In this document: positions 46,332 through 54,216 of the stretch, one piece after another
Layout: each line of letters starts with the position of its first letter
Position numbering within the stretch: the stretch's first letter is position 1
NCBI GenBank assembly: GCA_963806935.1
Contig: CAWEAT010000022.1
Location: 124,001 to 188,000 of the forward strand
Length of the DNA: 64,000 nucleotides
Direction of reading: 5' to 3'
DNA from: Roseiarcus sp963806935
GTDB taxonomy: Bacteria > Pseudomonadota > Alphaproteobacteria > Rhizobiales > Beijerinckiaceae
The notes under the pieces: generated by a model
The model's database searches: none
What the model was told of the DNA's origin: nothing
Seen by the model: the letters and a program-made list of their open reading frames with translations, nothing else
Position numbers and translations under genes: made by a program

Positions 46332-47204
46332 ATGACCGACGCGGCGGCGGTTCCGGACCGGCCCGGATTTCATCTCGTTGAACCCAGCGCCTGGCCGATC
46401 ATCGGGGCGGCGTTCGCGTTCCTGTCGGCGTTCGGCCTGATTTTTTTCATGCACGACCTGACGATCGCGGGGACGCGGGTGGGGCCGGGCATCCTGACAA
46501 TCGGGATCGCCGGCATCCTGTTCACCATGGCCGGATGGTGGCGGGACGTGGTCTATGAGGCGCAGGACGGCTACCACAACGTCATCGTGCGTCACGGCCT
46601 GACGCTCGGCATGATCCTGTTCATCGCCTCCGAGGTGATGTTCTTCGTCGCCTGGTTCTGGGCCTTCTTCGCGTCCGCGGGCAACCCCGCCGATCCCCAG
46701 GTTTACGGCCGTCTCGACTTCACCGGCGGGATATGGCCGCCGAAGGGCACGGAAGTGATCAATCCGTGGGCGTTGCCGCTGATGAATACCTTCGTGCTTG
46801 TGACGTCGAGCGCGGCGGTCAACGTCGCCCATGACGAATTGCGCGGGGGCGACCGCCAGAAGTTCAAGAATTTCCTCGCGCTCGGGATCGCGCTTGGCGT
46901 CCTGTTCGTCTTCACGCAAGCGTACGAATATATCCACGCGCCGTTCAGCTTCAAGAACTCGATCTACGGCGCGACCTTCTTCATGGCGACCGGCTTTCAC
47001 GGCGCCCACGTCATCATCGGCGTGATATTCCTGTTCGTCTGTCTCGTGCGCGCCTGGATGGGTCAATTTACGCCCCGCCACCACGTCGGTTTCCAGTTCG
47101 CGGCCTGGTATTGGCATTTCGTCGACGTCGTCTGGATCTTCCTGTTCAGCTGCATCTACATCTGGGGTTCCTGGGGCGCGGCGATCGAAGGGGCGGCGGG
47201 GTAG
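46332..47204 (+). CDS. coxC: cytochrome c oxidase subunit III
   Basis: A 290-residue subunit with seven membrane helices. Typical segments: FHLVEPSAWPIIGAAFAFLS, GWWRDVVYEAQDGYHNVIVR, LFIASEVMFFVAWFWAFF, and the C-terminal WYWHFVDVVWIFLFSCIYIW. It binds phospholipid and stabilises proton uptake. A GAGAAGG site precedes ATG 46332, 19 bases after ctaG. Confidence 0.95.
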   Translation: MTDAAAVPDRPGFHLVEPSAWPIIGAAFAFLSAFGLIFFMHDLTIAGTRVGPGILTIGIAGILFTMAGWWRDVVYEAQDGYHNVIVRHGLTLGMILFIASEVMFFVAWFWAFFASAGNPADPQVYGRLDFTGGIWPPKGTEVINPWALPLMNTFVLVTSSAAVNVAHDELRGGDRQKFKNFLALGIALGVLFVFTQAYEYIHAPFSFKNSIYGATFFMATGFHGAHVIIGVIFLFVCLVRAWMGQFTPRHHVGFQFAAWYWHFVDVVWIFLFSCIYIWGSWGAAIEGAAG

Positions 47205-47257
47205 CGTCGCGCCCGGAGCGGGGCGGCCGGCAGCGTCTTTCCGCGGCGGAGCCTTTG

Positions 47258-47656
47258 ATGACGGAGCCGCTCGAAAACGTCCGGGTCGGCATGACCGGCC
47301 GCAAAGAGGTCGTGGTCACGCACGAGTTGACCGTCGGCGCCCATGTCGAGGGCATGCCGTTCGTCTACGGGACCCCGATGATGATCCTGGCGATGGAGAT
47401 CGCCGCCGGCGACGCGGTCAAGGCGCATTTGCCGGCCGGCTGGGCGACGGTCGGCAGCGAAGTCAATATCCGCCATCTCGCCCCGACGCCGATGGGGCGC
47501 ACGGTCGTCGCGACCGCGCGGGTGGTCGAGGTCTCCGGCCGCAGCCTCTTGTTCGCGGTCGAGGCGCATGACGGGACGCGGCTGATCGGCGACGGAACGC
47601 ACCGCCGCGGCGTCGTCAACCTCGAGAGTTTCGCCAAGCGTTTCGGCGCCGGCTGA
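47258..47656 (+). CDS. FlK-like hotdog thioesterase
   Basis: A 132-residue single hotdog domain resembling fluoroacetyl-CoA thioesterase FlK. It preserves the Thr-Glu-His arrangement: Thr in VYGTPMMI, Glu in LAMEIAAGD and His in VNIRHLAPTPMG. The N-terminus carries GMTGRKEVVVTHELTVGAH. Many relatives hydrolyse ordinary acyl-CoAs, so fluoroacetate resistance should not be assumed. It follows coxC by 53 bases on the same strand. Confidence 0.8.
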   Translation: MTEPLENVRVGMTGRKEVVVTHELTVGAHVEGMPFVYGTPMMILAMEIAAGDAVKAHLPAGWATVGSEVNIRHLAPTPMGRTVVATARVVEVSGRSLLFAVEAHDGTRLIGDGTHRRGVVNLESFAKRFGAG

Positions 47657-47778
47657 GTCCGCGACCGCCAGCGGACGCAGCTCTCGCGGCTCGCAAGGAC
47701 GCCCGCCGATCTGCTATGACGGCAGAGGGCGAGGAAACCCAAGCCGGCGCCGGCGCCTGCGAGGAGAGGAAACGGTCG

Positions 47779-48144
47779 ATGTTGGAACGAGTGCAGGATG
47801 CGCCGGCGCACACGGTTGCTTTGCGCGCCAGCGGCACGATCATGGCGCGTGACGTCGAGGCGGCGATCGACGCGGCGCTCGGCCAATCCGAGGCCGCGAC
47901 CGGCTTGGTCATCGTCATCGATGCGGACTTCGACGGTTATTTCGCCGAGCTGGCGCGGGGGCTTGCGAATGCCTCGCTTGCCCATAAAGCGCTGGTCAAG
48001 CTCGCGGTCGTCACCGATCCCGGACGGATGGACGAAGCCCGGCTGAGCGGCTTCGAGGCCTCGCCGGTCCCGGTTCGGTTGTTCGCCGAGGCCGACGAGC
48101 GCGGTGCCCTGAACTGGGCCGCGGCGGCGCGGCGGGGAGAGTAG
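47779..48144 (+). CDS. SpoIIAA-like (STAS) domain protein
   Basis: A 121-residue cytoplasmic protein beginning MLERVQDAPAHTVALRASGT, with the alternating strands and helices of the SpoIIAA-like/CRAL-TRIO family (PF11964): LVIVIDADFDGYFAELARGL, HKALVKLAVVTDPGRM, PVPVRLFAEADERGALNW. A GAGGAGAGG site supports ATG 47779. Relatives are stand-alone and uncharacterised; a signalling or lipid-binding role is speculative. Confidence 0.72.
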   Translation: MLERVQDAPAHTVALRASGTIMARDVEAAIDAALGQSEAATGLVIVIDADFDGYFAELARGLANASLAHKALVKLAVVTDPGRMDEARLSGFEASPVPVRLFAEADERGALNWAAAARRGE

Positions 48145-48150
48145 CCTCGG

Positions 48151-48903
48151 CTATCGTCCGCCCGAGACCGTCAGCACGGTTCCGGTGACGAACTTGGACG
48201 CCGGCGAGATCAGCCAGGCGACCGCCTCGGCGATCTCATCGGGAGCGCCGACGCGGCGCAAAGGGGTCATCGCTTCGATCCGCTCGCGAAAGGGCGCTTG
48301 ACCAAGCTGTTCCCGCGTCATGTCGGTATCAATCATCCCCGGGGCCACGGCGTTGACTCTGATCCCCTCGGGGCCGACCTCGGTCGCGAGACCTTTAGTG
48401 AAGCTCTCAATCGCGCCTTTTGTCGCCGCGTAGGGTCCGAGTCCGGGCAGGCCGCCGAGCCGCGCCGCGATCGACGACAGATTGACGATGGCGCCGCCGC
48501 TTCCGCCGTGGCGGGTCGAAAGCCTGAGCACCGCCTCCTTGCAGGCGAGGATGGTCGCGATCACGTTGAGGGCGAAGAGCCGGGTGAGCTCCGCCGAGTC
48601 CCGCTCTTCGACCCGGGCGAAGCGGCCCGAGCTGCCGGCATTGTTGACAAGGCCAGCGAGCGGTCCAAGCGCTTTCGTCGCGCTATCGAACAGGCCGTGG
48701 AGGGCGGCCGGATCGGCGACGTCGGCCTGGAACGCCTGCGCGCGCCCGCCCGACTTCACGATCGCAGCCGCCGTCGCCTCGGCCGCCTTCGCGTCCGCCG
48801 CGTAATTGACGGCGATCGCATAGCCGTCGGCCGCGAGCCGGCGGCAGATCGCTGCGCCGATTCCGCGCGAGCCTCCGGTGACGATGATGAGGCCTGAGGG
48901 CAT
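48151..48903 (-). CDS. SDR family NAD(P)-dependent oxidoreductase
   Basis: A 250-residue classical short-chain dehydrogenase. Cofactor motif TGGSRGIG at residues 9-16, NNAGS near 87, catalytic Ser in VNLSSIAARLGG, Tyr/Lys in YAATKGAIESF, and the C-terminal TPLRRVGAPDEIAEAVAWLI to GTVLTVSGG. It resembles 3-oxoacyl-ACP reductase-like or sugar dehydrogenases; substrate unknown. It is five bases downstream of the arylsulfatase and probably shares its transcript. Confidence 0.9.
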   Translation of the reverse strand: MPSGLIIVTGGSRGIGAAICRRLAADGYAIAVNYAADAKAAEATAAAIVKSGGRAQAFQADVADPAALHGLFDSATKALGPLAGLVNNAGSSGRFARVEERDSAELTRLFALNVIATILACKEAVLRLSTRHGGSGGAIVNLSSIAARLGGLPGLGPYAATKGAIESFTKGLATEVGPEGIRVNAVAPGMIDTDMTREQLGQAPFRERIEAMTPLRRVGAPDEIAEAVAWLISPASKFVTGTVLTVSGGR

Positions 48904-48908
48904 CGCGA

Positions 48909-51280
48909 TCAGTCCATCCGCGTTGCGAGCTTGAGCCTGTCCATGCCGCTCGGCTGCTCGTGCGGCCCGAACGCGAACGTCACCGATTCAATCGCGCCGG
49001 TGAACGGGAACAGGCCCTTCTTGGCGTAGTCGTCACATACGGGCGACACGCAATCCATGCCGACGTCCATCGTTTCCGTGCTGCAGCGCATGGGAATCTG
49101 TACATCGATGCGACCCTCGGCGACCTGCTTGCCGTCGATGGACAGCGCGATCTTCGCAGGTGAGCCGGGCTTCGGCGCGTCGGGCGTGAATACGACTTCG
49201 ATCGTGTGCTTGCCCGGCGAGAGCCTCTCGGCAGACACCATGTCATAGCGTTTGAGAGCGAAGAAGTTGTAGTGGAACCTTGCCTTGCCCTCCCAGAGGA
49301 AGAGCGAGAAGCCGGCAGCGTCGCCGCCGACCGCGAAGATGACGCCCTCCGCGCCATCCTTCGGGATCTCGACCGGCGCCGTCAGCGTAAACGGCACGCC
49401 GATCAGCTTCGGTCCGCTGCCTTCCGGCAGGCGCGTCATCCCCGGATAGAACGTCACTTTGTCACGGCCGGTGAAGAAGCCCGGCCTCAAAGTCACGTCC
49501 ATCCGCTCCGCGAACCGGTCGTCGAGCGGCAGCACGTTGTATTTGGCCGCTTCCGCCATGAAGAGGTCCTGCAGCTCGCGCAATTTCGCCGGCTCCTTTT
49601 CGGCGAGATCAACCGCCTGACTGAAGTCCTCCTCCAGATGGTAGAGCTCCCACTTGTCGTGCTCAAAACCGGGAGCAGCGCCGCCTGTTTCCCACGGGAG
49701 CCGCCCGTGGCGGCAAGAGGCCATCCAGCCGTTGGCGTACATGCCCCGGTTGCCCAGCATCTCGAAATACTGATGCGTCCGACGGCTCGGCGCGGTCGCG
49801 TTGGCCCCATCGAACGTATAGGCGAAACTCGTCCCTTCGATCGGCCGCTGGATATAGCCGTTCACCACCGAGGGCTCGGCGATGCCGACGACTTCCATCA
49901 GCGTCGGCATAAGGTCGATGCAGTGGTGGAACTGCGTGCGAACCTTGCCGTGATCCTTGATGCCCTTCGGCCATGAGACGATCATCCCGTTGCGCGTGCC
50001 GCCGAAATGCGAGGCGACCTGCTTCGTCCACTTGAACGGCGTGTCGCCCGCCCAGGCCCAGCCGACTGCATAGTGCGGCGACGTTCCGGGCAAGCCCCAT
50101 TTGTCCATGAAGCCCATGGCCTGCTCGATCGACGGCTGCATCCCATTGAGGCTCATGATCTCGTTCGGCGTGCCGACGAGCGAACCTTCCGCGCTCGAGC
50201 CGTTGTCGCCCATGATGTAGACGACGAGCGTGTTGTCGAGTTCGCCGAGCTTCTCGATCGCGTCCACGACGCGTCCAACTTCATAGTCCGTGTGCTCGAG
50301 AAAATCGGCGTAATTCTCAGCCTGAAGGGCGAACAGCTTGCGATGCTGTTCCGGCTGGCTGTCCCATGAGGGAATCTGCTCGGGGCGCTCGGTCAGCTTG
50401 CTGCCGGCGGGAACGACGCCCGCCTTGAGCTGGTTGTCGTGGACGGTCTCGCGATACTTGTCCCAGCCCATGTCGAAGCGCGCCAGCATTCTTGCCGCGC
50501 CAGTCGAGCGGCGGCTGGTGCGGCGCGTGCGCTGCGCCGGGCGACGAGATACGCCATGAACGGCCGGTCCGGCGCGATCGCTTTCTGCTGACGGACCCAA
50601 CCCATGCACTCGTCGGCGAGATCGCGGGTGAGCTGATAGCCTTCCTCCGGCGTCTTCGGCGGCTCGACCGGCGTCGTGTTGCGGATCAGCGATGGATAGA
50701 ACTGGTCGGTCTCGCCGCCGATGAAGCCGTAGAAATAGTCGAATCCCTGATTGGTCGGCCAGTTGTCGAACGGACCCGCCGGGCTCGTCTGGTTATCGGG
50801 CACATTGTGGTTTTTGCCGAACCATGCGCAGGCGTAGCCCGATTGTTTCAGAAGCTCGGCGAAGGTCGCGCAGCCCTTGGGAATGATACCGCAATAGCCC
50901 GGATAGCCCGTCGCCATCTCCTGGATGACGCCGGTCGCGACGGAATGATGGTTGCGGCCGGTAAGCATCGCGGCGCGCGTCGGCGAGCACAGCGCCGTGG
51001 TATGGAACTGGTTGAAGAGCAGGCCGCGCTTGAACAGTCTTTCGGCGGTCGGGCTTCGGACGAGGCCGCCGGTCACGCTCATCCAGCCGAAGCCGACATC
51101 GTCGAGCAGAACGAGCAGGATGTTGGGCGACCCCTTGGGCGCCTGCTTGTTCGGCGGGAAGTCGGGCGTCGACTCCGTCGCGTACATTTCGATCTTGGCG
51201 TTCGGAAACTTCCATTCCGGTTCGGGCAAGTGATTGCGGTCGAGATGAACGGGATATGCAGGCTTCTTCTCATTCGCCAT
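48909..51280 (-). CDS. long-type arylsulfatase, two apparent frameshifts
   Basis: About 790 residues when bridged. The N-terminal part (LVLLDDVGFGWMSVTGG metal site; the sulfatase signature CSPTRAAMLTGRNHH, in which Cys becomes formylglycine) is in frame one to about 50545. A short middle piece in the second frame reads SPGAAHAPHQPPLDWRGKN. The third frame continues from about 50480: RFDMGWDKYRETVHDNQ, YIMGDNGSSAEG and the C-terminal beta domain ending RLKLATRMD. Each shift fits one extra base. There is no signal peptide. It should hydrolyse sulfate esters, possibly supplying sulfate for growth. Confidence 0.88.
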
Positions 51281-51443
51281 AGCGCTTTCCCCTTTGCCCG
51301 CCGCAATTCGCTATCGACCGGCCCTTTGTCCTTTGAGACCGGAGCGGCCTGATCAACGCGACGACGCGATTGAGCACGTCCCGCATCGCCGCGCAATCCT
51401 CGTCGTCGTCAACGGAGATTCGAACCGCGACCGGGGCGCCGCC

Positions 51444-52223
51444 TCACGGCTTCAGCCGCCACCCGGTGCGGAATATCCAGACCAATGACGCAAGGCACGC
51501 GGCGATGAACAGCATCGTGAAGCCGAGGCTGGCGGCGACGCTGACGTCGCCCTTGCCGTAGAAGCTCCAGCGGAAGCCGCTGACGAGATAGACGACCGGA
51601 TTGAACAGGCTCACGCCACGCCAGAACGGCGGCAGCATGTCGATCGAATAAAAGGCGCCGCCGAGGAAGGTCAGCGGCGTCACGATGAGCGCCGGGATGA
51701 TCGCGAGCTGCTCGAAATTTTTAGCCCAGATCCCGATGATGAAGCCGAACAGGCTGAACGCGACCGAGGTCAGGATCAGGAAGGCGATCATCCAGAACGG
51801 ATGGTCGATGCGCACCGGCACAAACAGCGTCGCGGTCAACAGAATCACGAGCCCGATGCCGATCGATTTGGTCGCCGCCGCGCCGACATAGGCGCAGACC
51901 GCCTCAATCGAGGACAGCGGCGCCGACAGGAGTTCGAAGATCGTGCCGACGAATTTGGGAAAGTAGATTCCGATCGAGGCGTTGGTGATGCTTTGCGTCA
52001 GGAGCGACAGCATGATGAGGCCCGGCACGATAAACGCGCCGTAGCTCACGCCCCCGACTTCGCTGATGCGCGAGCCGATCGCCGCCCCGAACACGACGAA
52101 ATAGAGCGCGGTGGTGATCACCGGCGTCGCCACGCTTTGCCAGATCGTGCGCTGCGTGCGCCGAAGCTCGTAGCGGTAGATCGCAAAGACGCCGTCGAGA
52201 TTGATCGCCCTGGAGCTTCTCAC
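51444..52223 (-). CDS. ABC-2 type transporter permease
   Basis: A 259-residue integral membrane protein with six hydrophobic segments (for example TPVITTALYFVVFGAAIGS, GIGLVILLTATLFVPVRID, FLILTSVAFSLFGFIIGIWA). The late motif VTPLTFLGGAFYSIDMLPPF is typical of ABC-2 permeases of the NodJ/drug-exporter type. The start is GTG 52223 overlapping the ATPase stop (GTGA). Together the pair forms a half-exporter; the cargo is unknown. Confidence 0.9.
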   Translation of the reverse strand: MRSSRAINLDGVFAIYRYELRRTQRTIWQSVATPVITTALYFVVFGAAIGSRISEVGGVSYGAFIVPGLIMLSLLTQSITNASIGIYFPKFVGTIFELLSAPLSSIEAVCAYVGAAATKSIGIGLVILLTATLFVPVRIDHPFWMIAFLILTSVAFSLFGFIIGIWAKNFEQLAIIPALIVTPLTFLGGAFYSIDMLPPFWRGVSLFNPVVYLVSGFRWSFYGKGDVSVAASLGFTMLFIAACLASLVWIFRTGWRLKP

Positions 52224-53146
52224 GCGGCGCGTCCGACAAGATCGACGAAAATGTCCTCGAGCGTCGTGGTCGTGGTGTCGAGATCCGTGAAGTCGACGCC
52301 GATCTCGCTCAGGCGGCGAAGCAGCGTGGGGACGCCGGTGTCTTCGGCCGAAGCATCGAAACGATAGGACAGCCGCCGCCCGCCGTCCTCGAGTTCGAGC
52401 GGCCAGCCGGCGAGCTCCTCGGGCAGCGCCGGCAACGGCTCGTGCAACGCGAGCGTCAGACGACGCTTGCCGAGTTTGCGCATCAGGACCGCCTTGTCCT
52501 CGACCAGCAGGATCCGGCCGTTGTTGATGACGCCGACCCGGTCCGCCATCTCCTCGGCCTCCTCGATGTAATGTGTGGTCAGGATGACGGTGACGCCTTG
52601 GGCGCGCAGCCGGCGCACCAGCGCCCACATGTCGCGGCGGAGGTTGACGTCCACGCCGGCGGTCGGCTCGTCGAGGAAGAGCACGTCGGGTTCGTGGCTG
52701 AGCGCCTTGGCGATCATCACCCGCCGCTTCATGCCGCCCGACAATTCGACAATTCGCGTGTCGCGCTTGTCCCACAGCGAGAGGTCGCGCAGCAGCCGCT
52801 CGATGAACGCAGGATTGGCAGGGCGGCCGAACAGCCGTCGGCTGAAGCTGACCGAATGCAGGACGGAGGAGAAAATATCGAGCGCGATCTCCTGCGGCAC
52901 CAGGCCAACAATCGTTCTTGCGGCGCGATAGTCGCTCACGACGTCGTGGCCGTCGATCAGTATCCGCCCCGACGTCATCGACACCGTGCCGCAGGTGACG
53001 CCGATCAGCGTCGTCTTGCCGGCGCCGTTGGGGCCCAGGAGGGCGAAAATCTCGCCTTTGGCGATCTCGAGATCGACCGCATCGAGCGCGACCAGGCCGG
53101 ACTTGTAGCGCTTGGTCACGGCGGCGATGGATATCATCGGCGGCAT
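52220..53146 (-). CDS. ABC transporter ATP-binding protein (ABC-2 exporter)
   Basis: A 308-residue ATPase: Walker A LLGPNGAGKTTLIG, signature VELSGGMKRRVMIAKALSHE, Walker B VLFLDEPTAGVDVNLRR and switch His in ILTTHYIEEAEEMADRV. The C-terminal ~90 residues form the extension common in DrrA/NodI-type exporters. ATG 53146 has a GGAGG site seven bases upstream; ATG 53137 is also in frame. Confidence 0.92.
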   Translation of the reverse strand: MPPMISIAAVTKRYKSGLVALDAVDLEIAKGEIFALLGPNGAGKTTLIGVTCGTVSMTSGRILIDGHDVVSDYRAARTIVGLVPQEIALDIFSSVLHSVSFSRRLFGRPANPAFIERLLRDLSLWDKRDTRIVELSGGMKRRVMIAKALSHEPDVLFLDEPTAGVDVNLRRDMWALVRRLRAQGVTVILTTHYIEEAEEMADRVGVINNGRILLVEDKAVLMRKLGKRRLTLALHEPLPALPEELAGWPLELEDGGRRLSYRFDASAEDTGVPTLLRRLSEIGVDFTDLDTTTTTLEDIFVDLVGRAA

Positions 53147-53376
53147 CGCCGTTCCTCCCCTCCCAAGGCGCGCGCTCAATCGACGAGCGTCGGCGCCGGA
53201 CGGCGGCGGACAAGGCGCGCCGGCCCCACGCCCGCGAACGCACTCTGGGCCGACCTCATGACTCGACATGTAGGGGAAGAGGCGCGGCGCGTCACCCTCC
53301 CGGCGCCCGTGGCCTCAGAAGAAGTTCACCATCGCTTGGCCCGCGCGGCTCAATGCGCTTGCCGAGGCTGCACCGT

Positions 53377-53405
53377 TCCGGCGCCGAACGGAGGCCGGCG
53401 CCGGA
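53377..53405 (-). terminator. strong hairpin beyond the secreted-protein gene
   Basis: A perfect 10-bp GC-rich stem (53377-53386 with 53396-53405, nine-base loop) located 24 bases past the stop of the minus-strand gene at 53429. No T run follows, so it would need factor-assisted termination or act as an RNA 3'-end stabiliser. Confidence 0.4.
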
Positions 53406-53428
53406 TCAACGTCAGAAACCGACGGGAA

Positions 53429-53746
53429 TCAGAAGTCCATCGGCACGAAGAAGCAGTAGACGCCGGATTGGCTGCCGCCGCCGTCGTCCCGGTAGAAGAT
53501 CCAATAATCTCCGTCCAGGCTGGGCAGCGCCTGCCCGACGGGTATGCGCCGGACATAGCCGTCAACCGAGTAGAAATCGTCGGAGATGCGGTGGACCTGG
53601 TCGGGTCGAAGGTGATGGGCGTCGGCCGGCCCGCAGCACGAGGCTTTCACCCAGTCCGGGACGGGTTTCCCGTCAGACCAATAGTCATGAGCTTCCGCGC
53701 CGGTGGCGGAGAGCGCCAATAGGAGCGCCAGGGTTCGAGCAATCAT
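53429..53746 (-). CDS. secreted small protein, conserved hypothetical
   Basis: A 105-residue protein with signal peptide MIARTLALLLALSATGAEAH (cut after AEA). The mature domain has paired cysteines (KASCCGPADAHHL and VYCFFVP), a histidine pair next to them, and the aromatic FYSVDGYVRRIPVGQALPS. Similar small proteins are frequent in Rhizobiales without assigned function. The CC and HH groups could bind metal or form disulfides. Confidence 0.7.
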   Translation of the reverse strand: MIARTLALLLALSATGAEAHDYWSDGKPVPDWVKASCCGPADAHHLRPDQVHRISDDFYSVDGYVRRIPVGQALPSLDGDYWIFYRDDGGGSQSGVYCFFVPMDF

Positions 53747-54216
53747 CTCAGTCCCCTTTACGGGTTGCTAAGTTGGGATCATGCCGAACCTTGGGAGTTT
53801 TCCTCCTTTCAACTCACGTCCACGCTGTACCATTCTGTCGAAGCAAGACCCATGCCGTCTCTCCGACTCACTGATTCGCTATCCTGCCGCCGGACTATTC
53901 GAATTGGCAAGCGTGAGAGGCGAGATCACGCCGAATATGATGGGTTACCCCAAGGTTCACGCAGACAACTTGCGCCGACCTGAAACGGTTCCAGGATTCT
54001 TGGCCGACCGTTTCCGCCGCGTCTTTCCGAATTGGTAGCCGGACGCCGCAGCGACAAGATGGCGCGGAATTGAGCAGGCATCAAAATGGCGTGATCTTGG
54101 GCGATCCGCCTGCGGGCGGACCCGCAGCTCCGCCAGCCGTCGGCGTCCCGGTTCGCCTTCGGCAGGCGAATTTCGCCCGCTTGCCGCAACTTAGCCCCCG
54201 GGCTAACCCGAAGCTC
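53747..54216. other. intergenic region upstream of parC
   Basis: A 470-base divergent spacer. Open frames inside it (for example 53781-54038) have no family features or good ribosome sites. No promoter could be assigned with confidence. Confidence 0.4.

Noticed and set aside
53781..54038. 85-codon open frame upstream of parC
   Set aside because: No recognisable family, no clear Shine-Dalgarno, codon use unlike neighbours.
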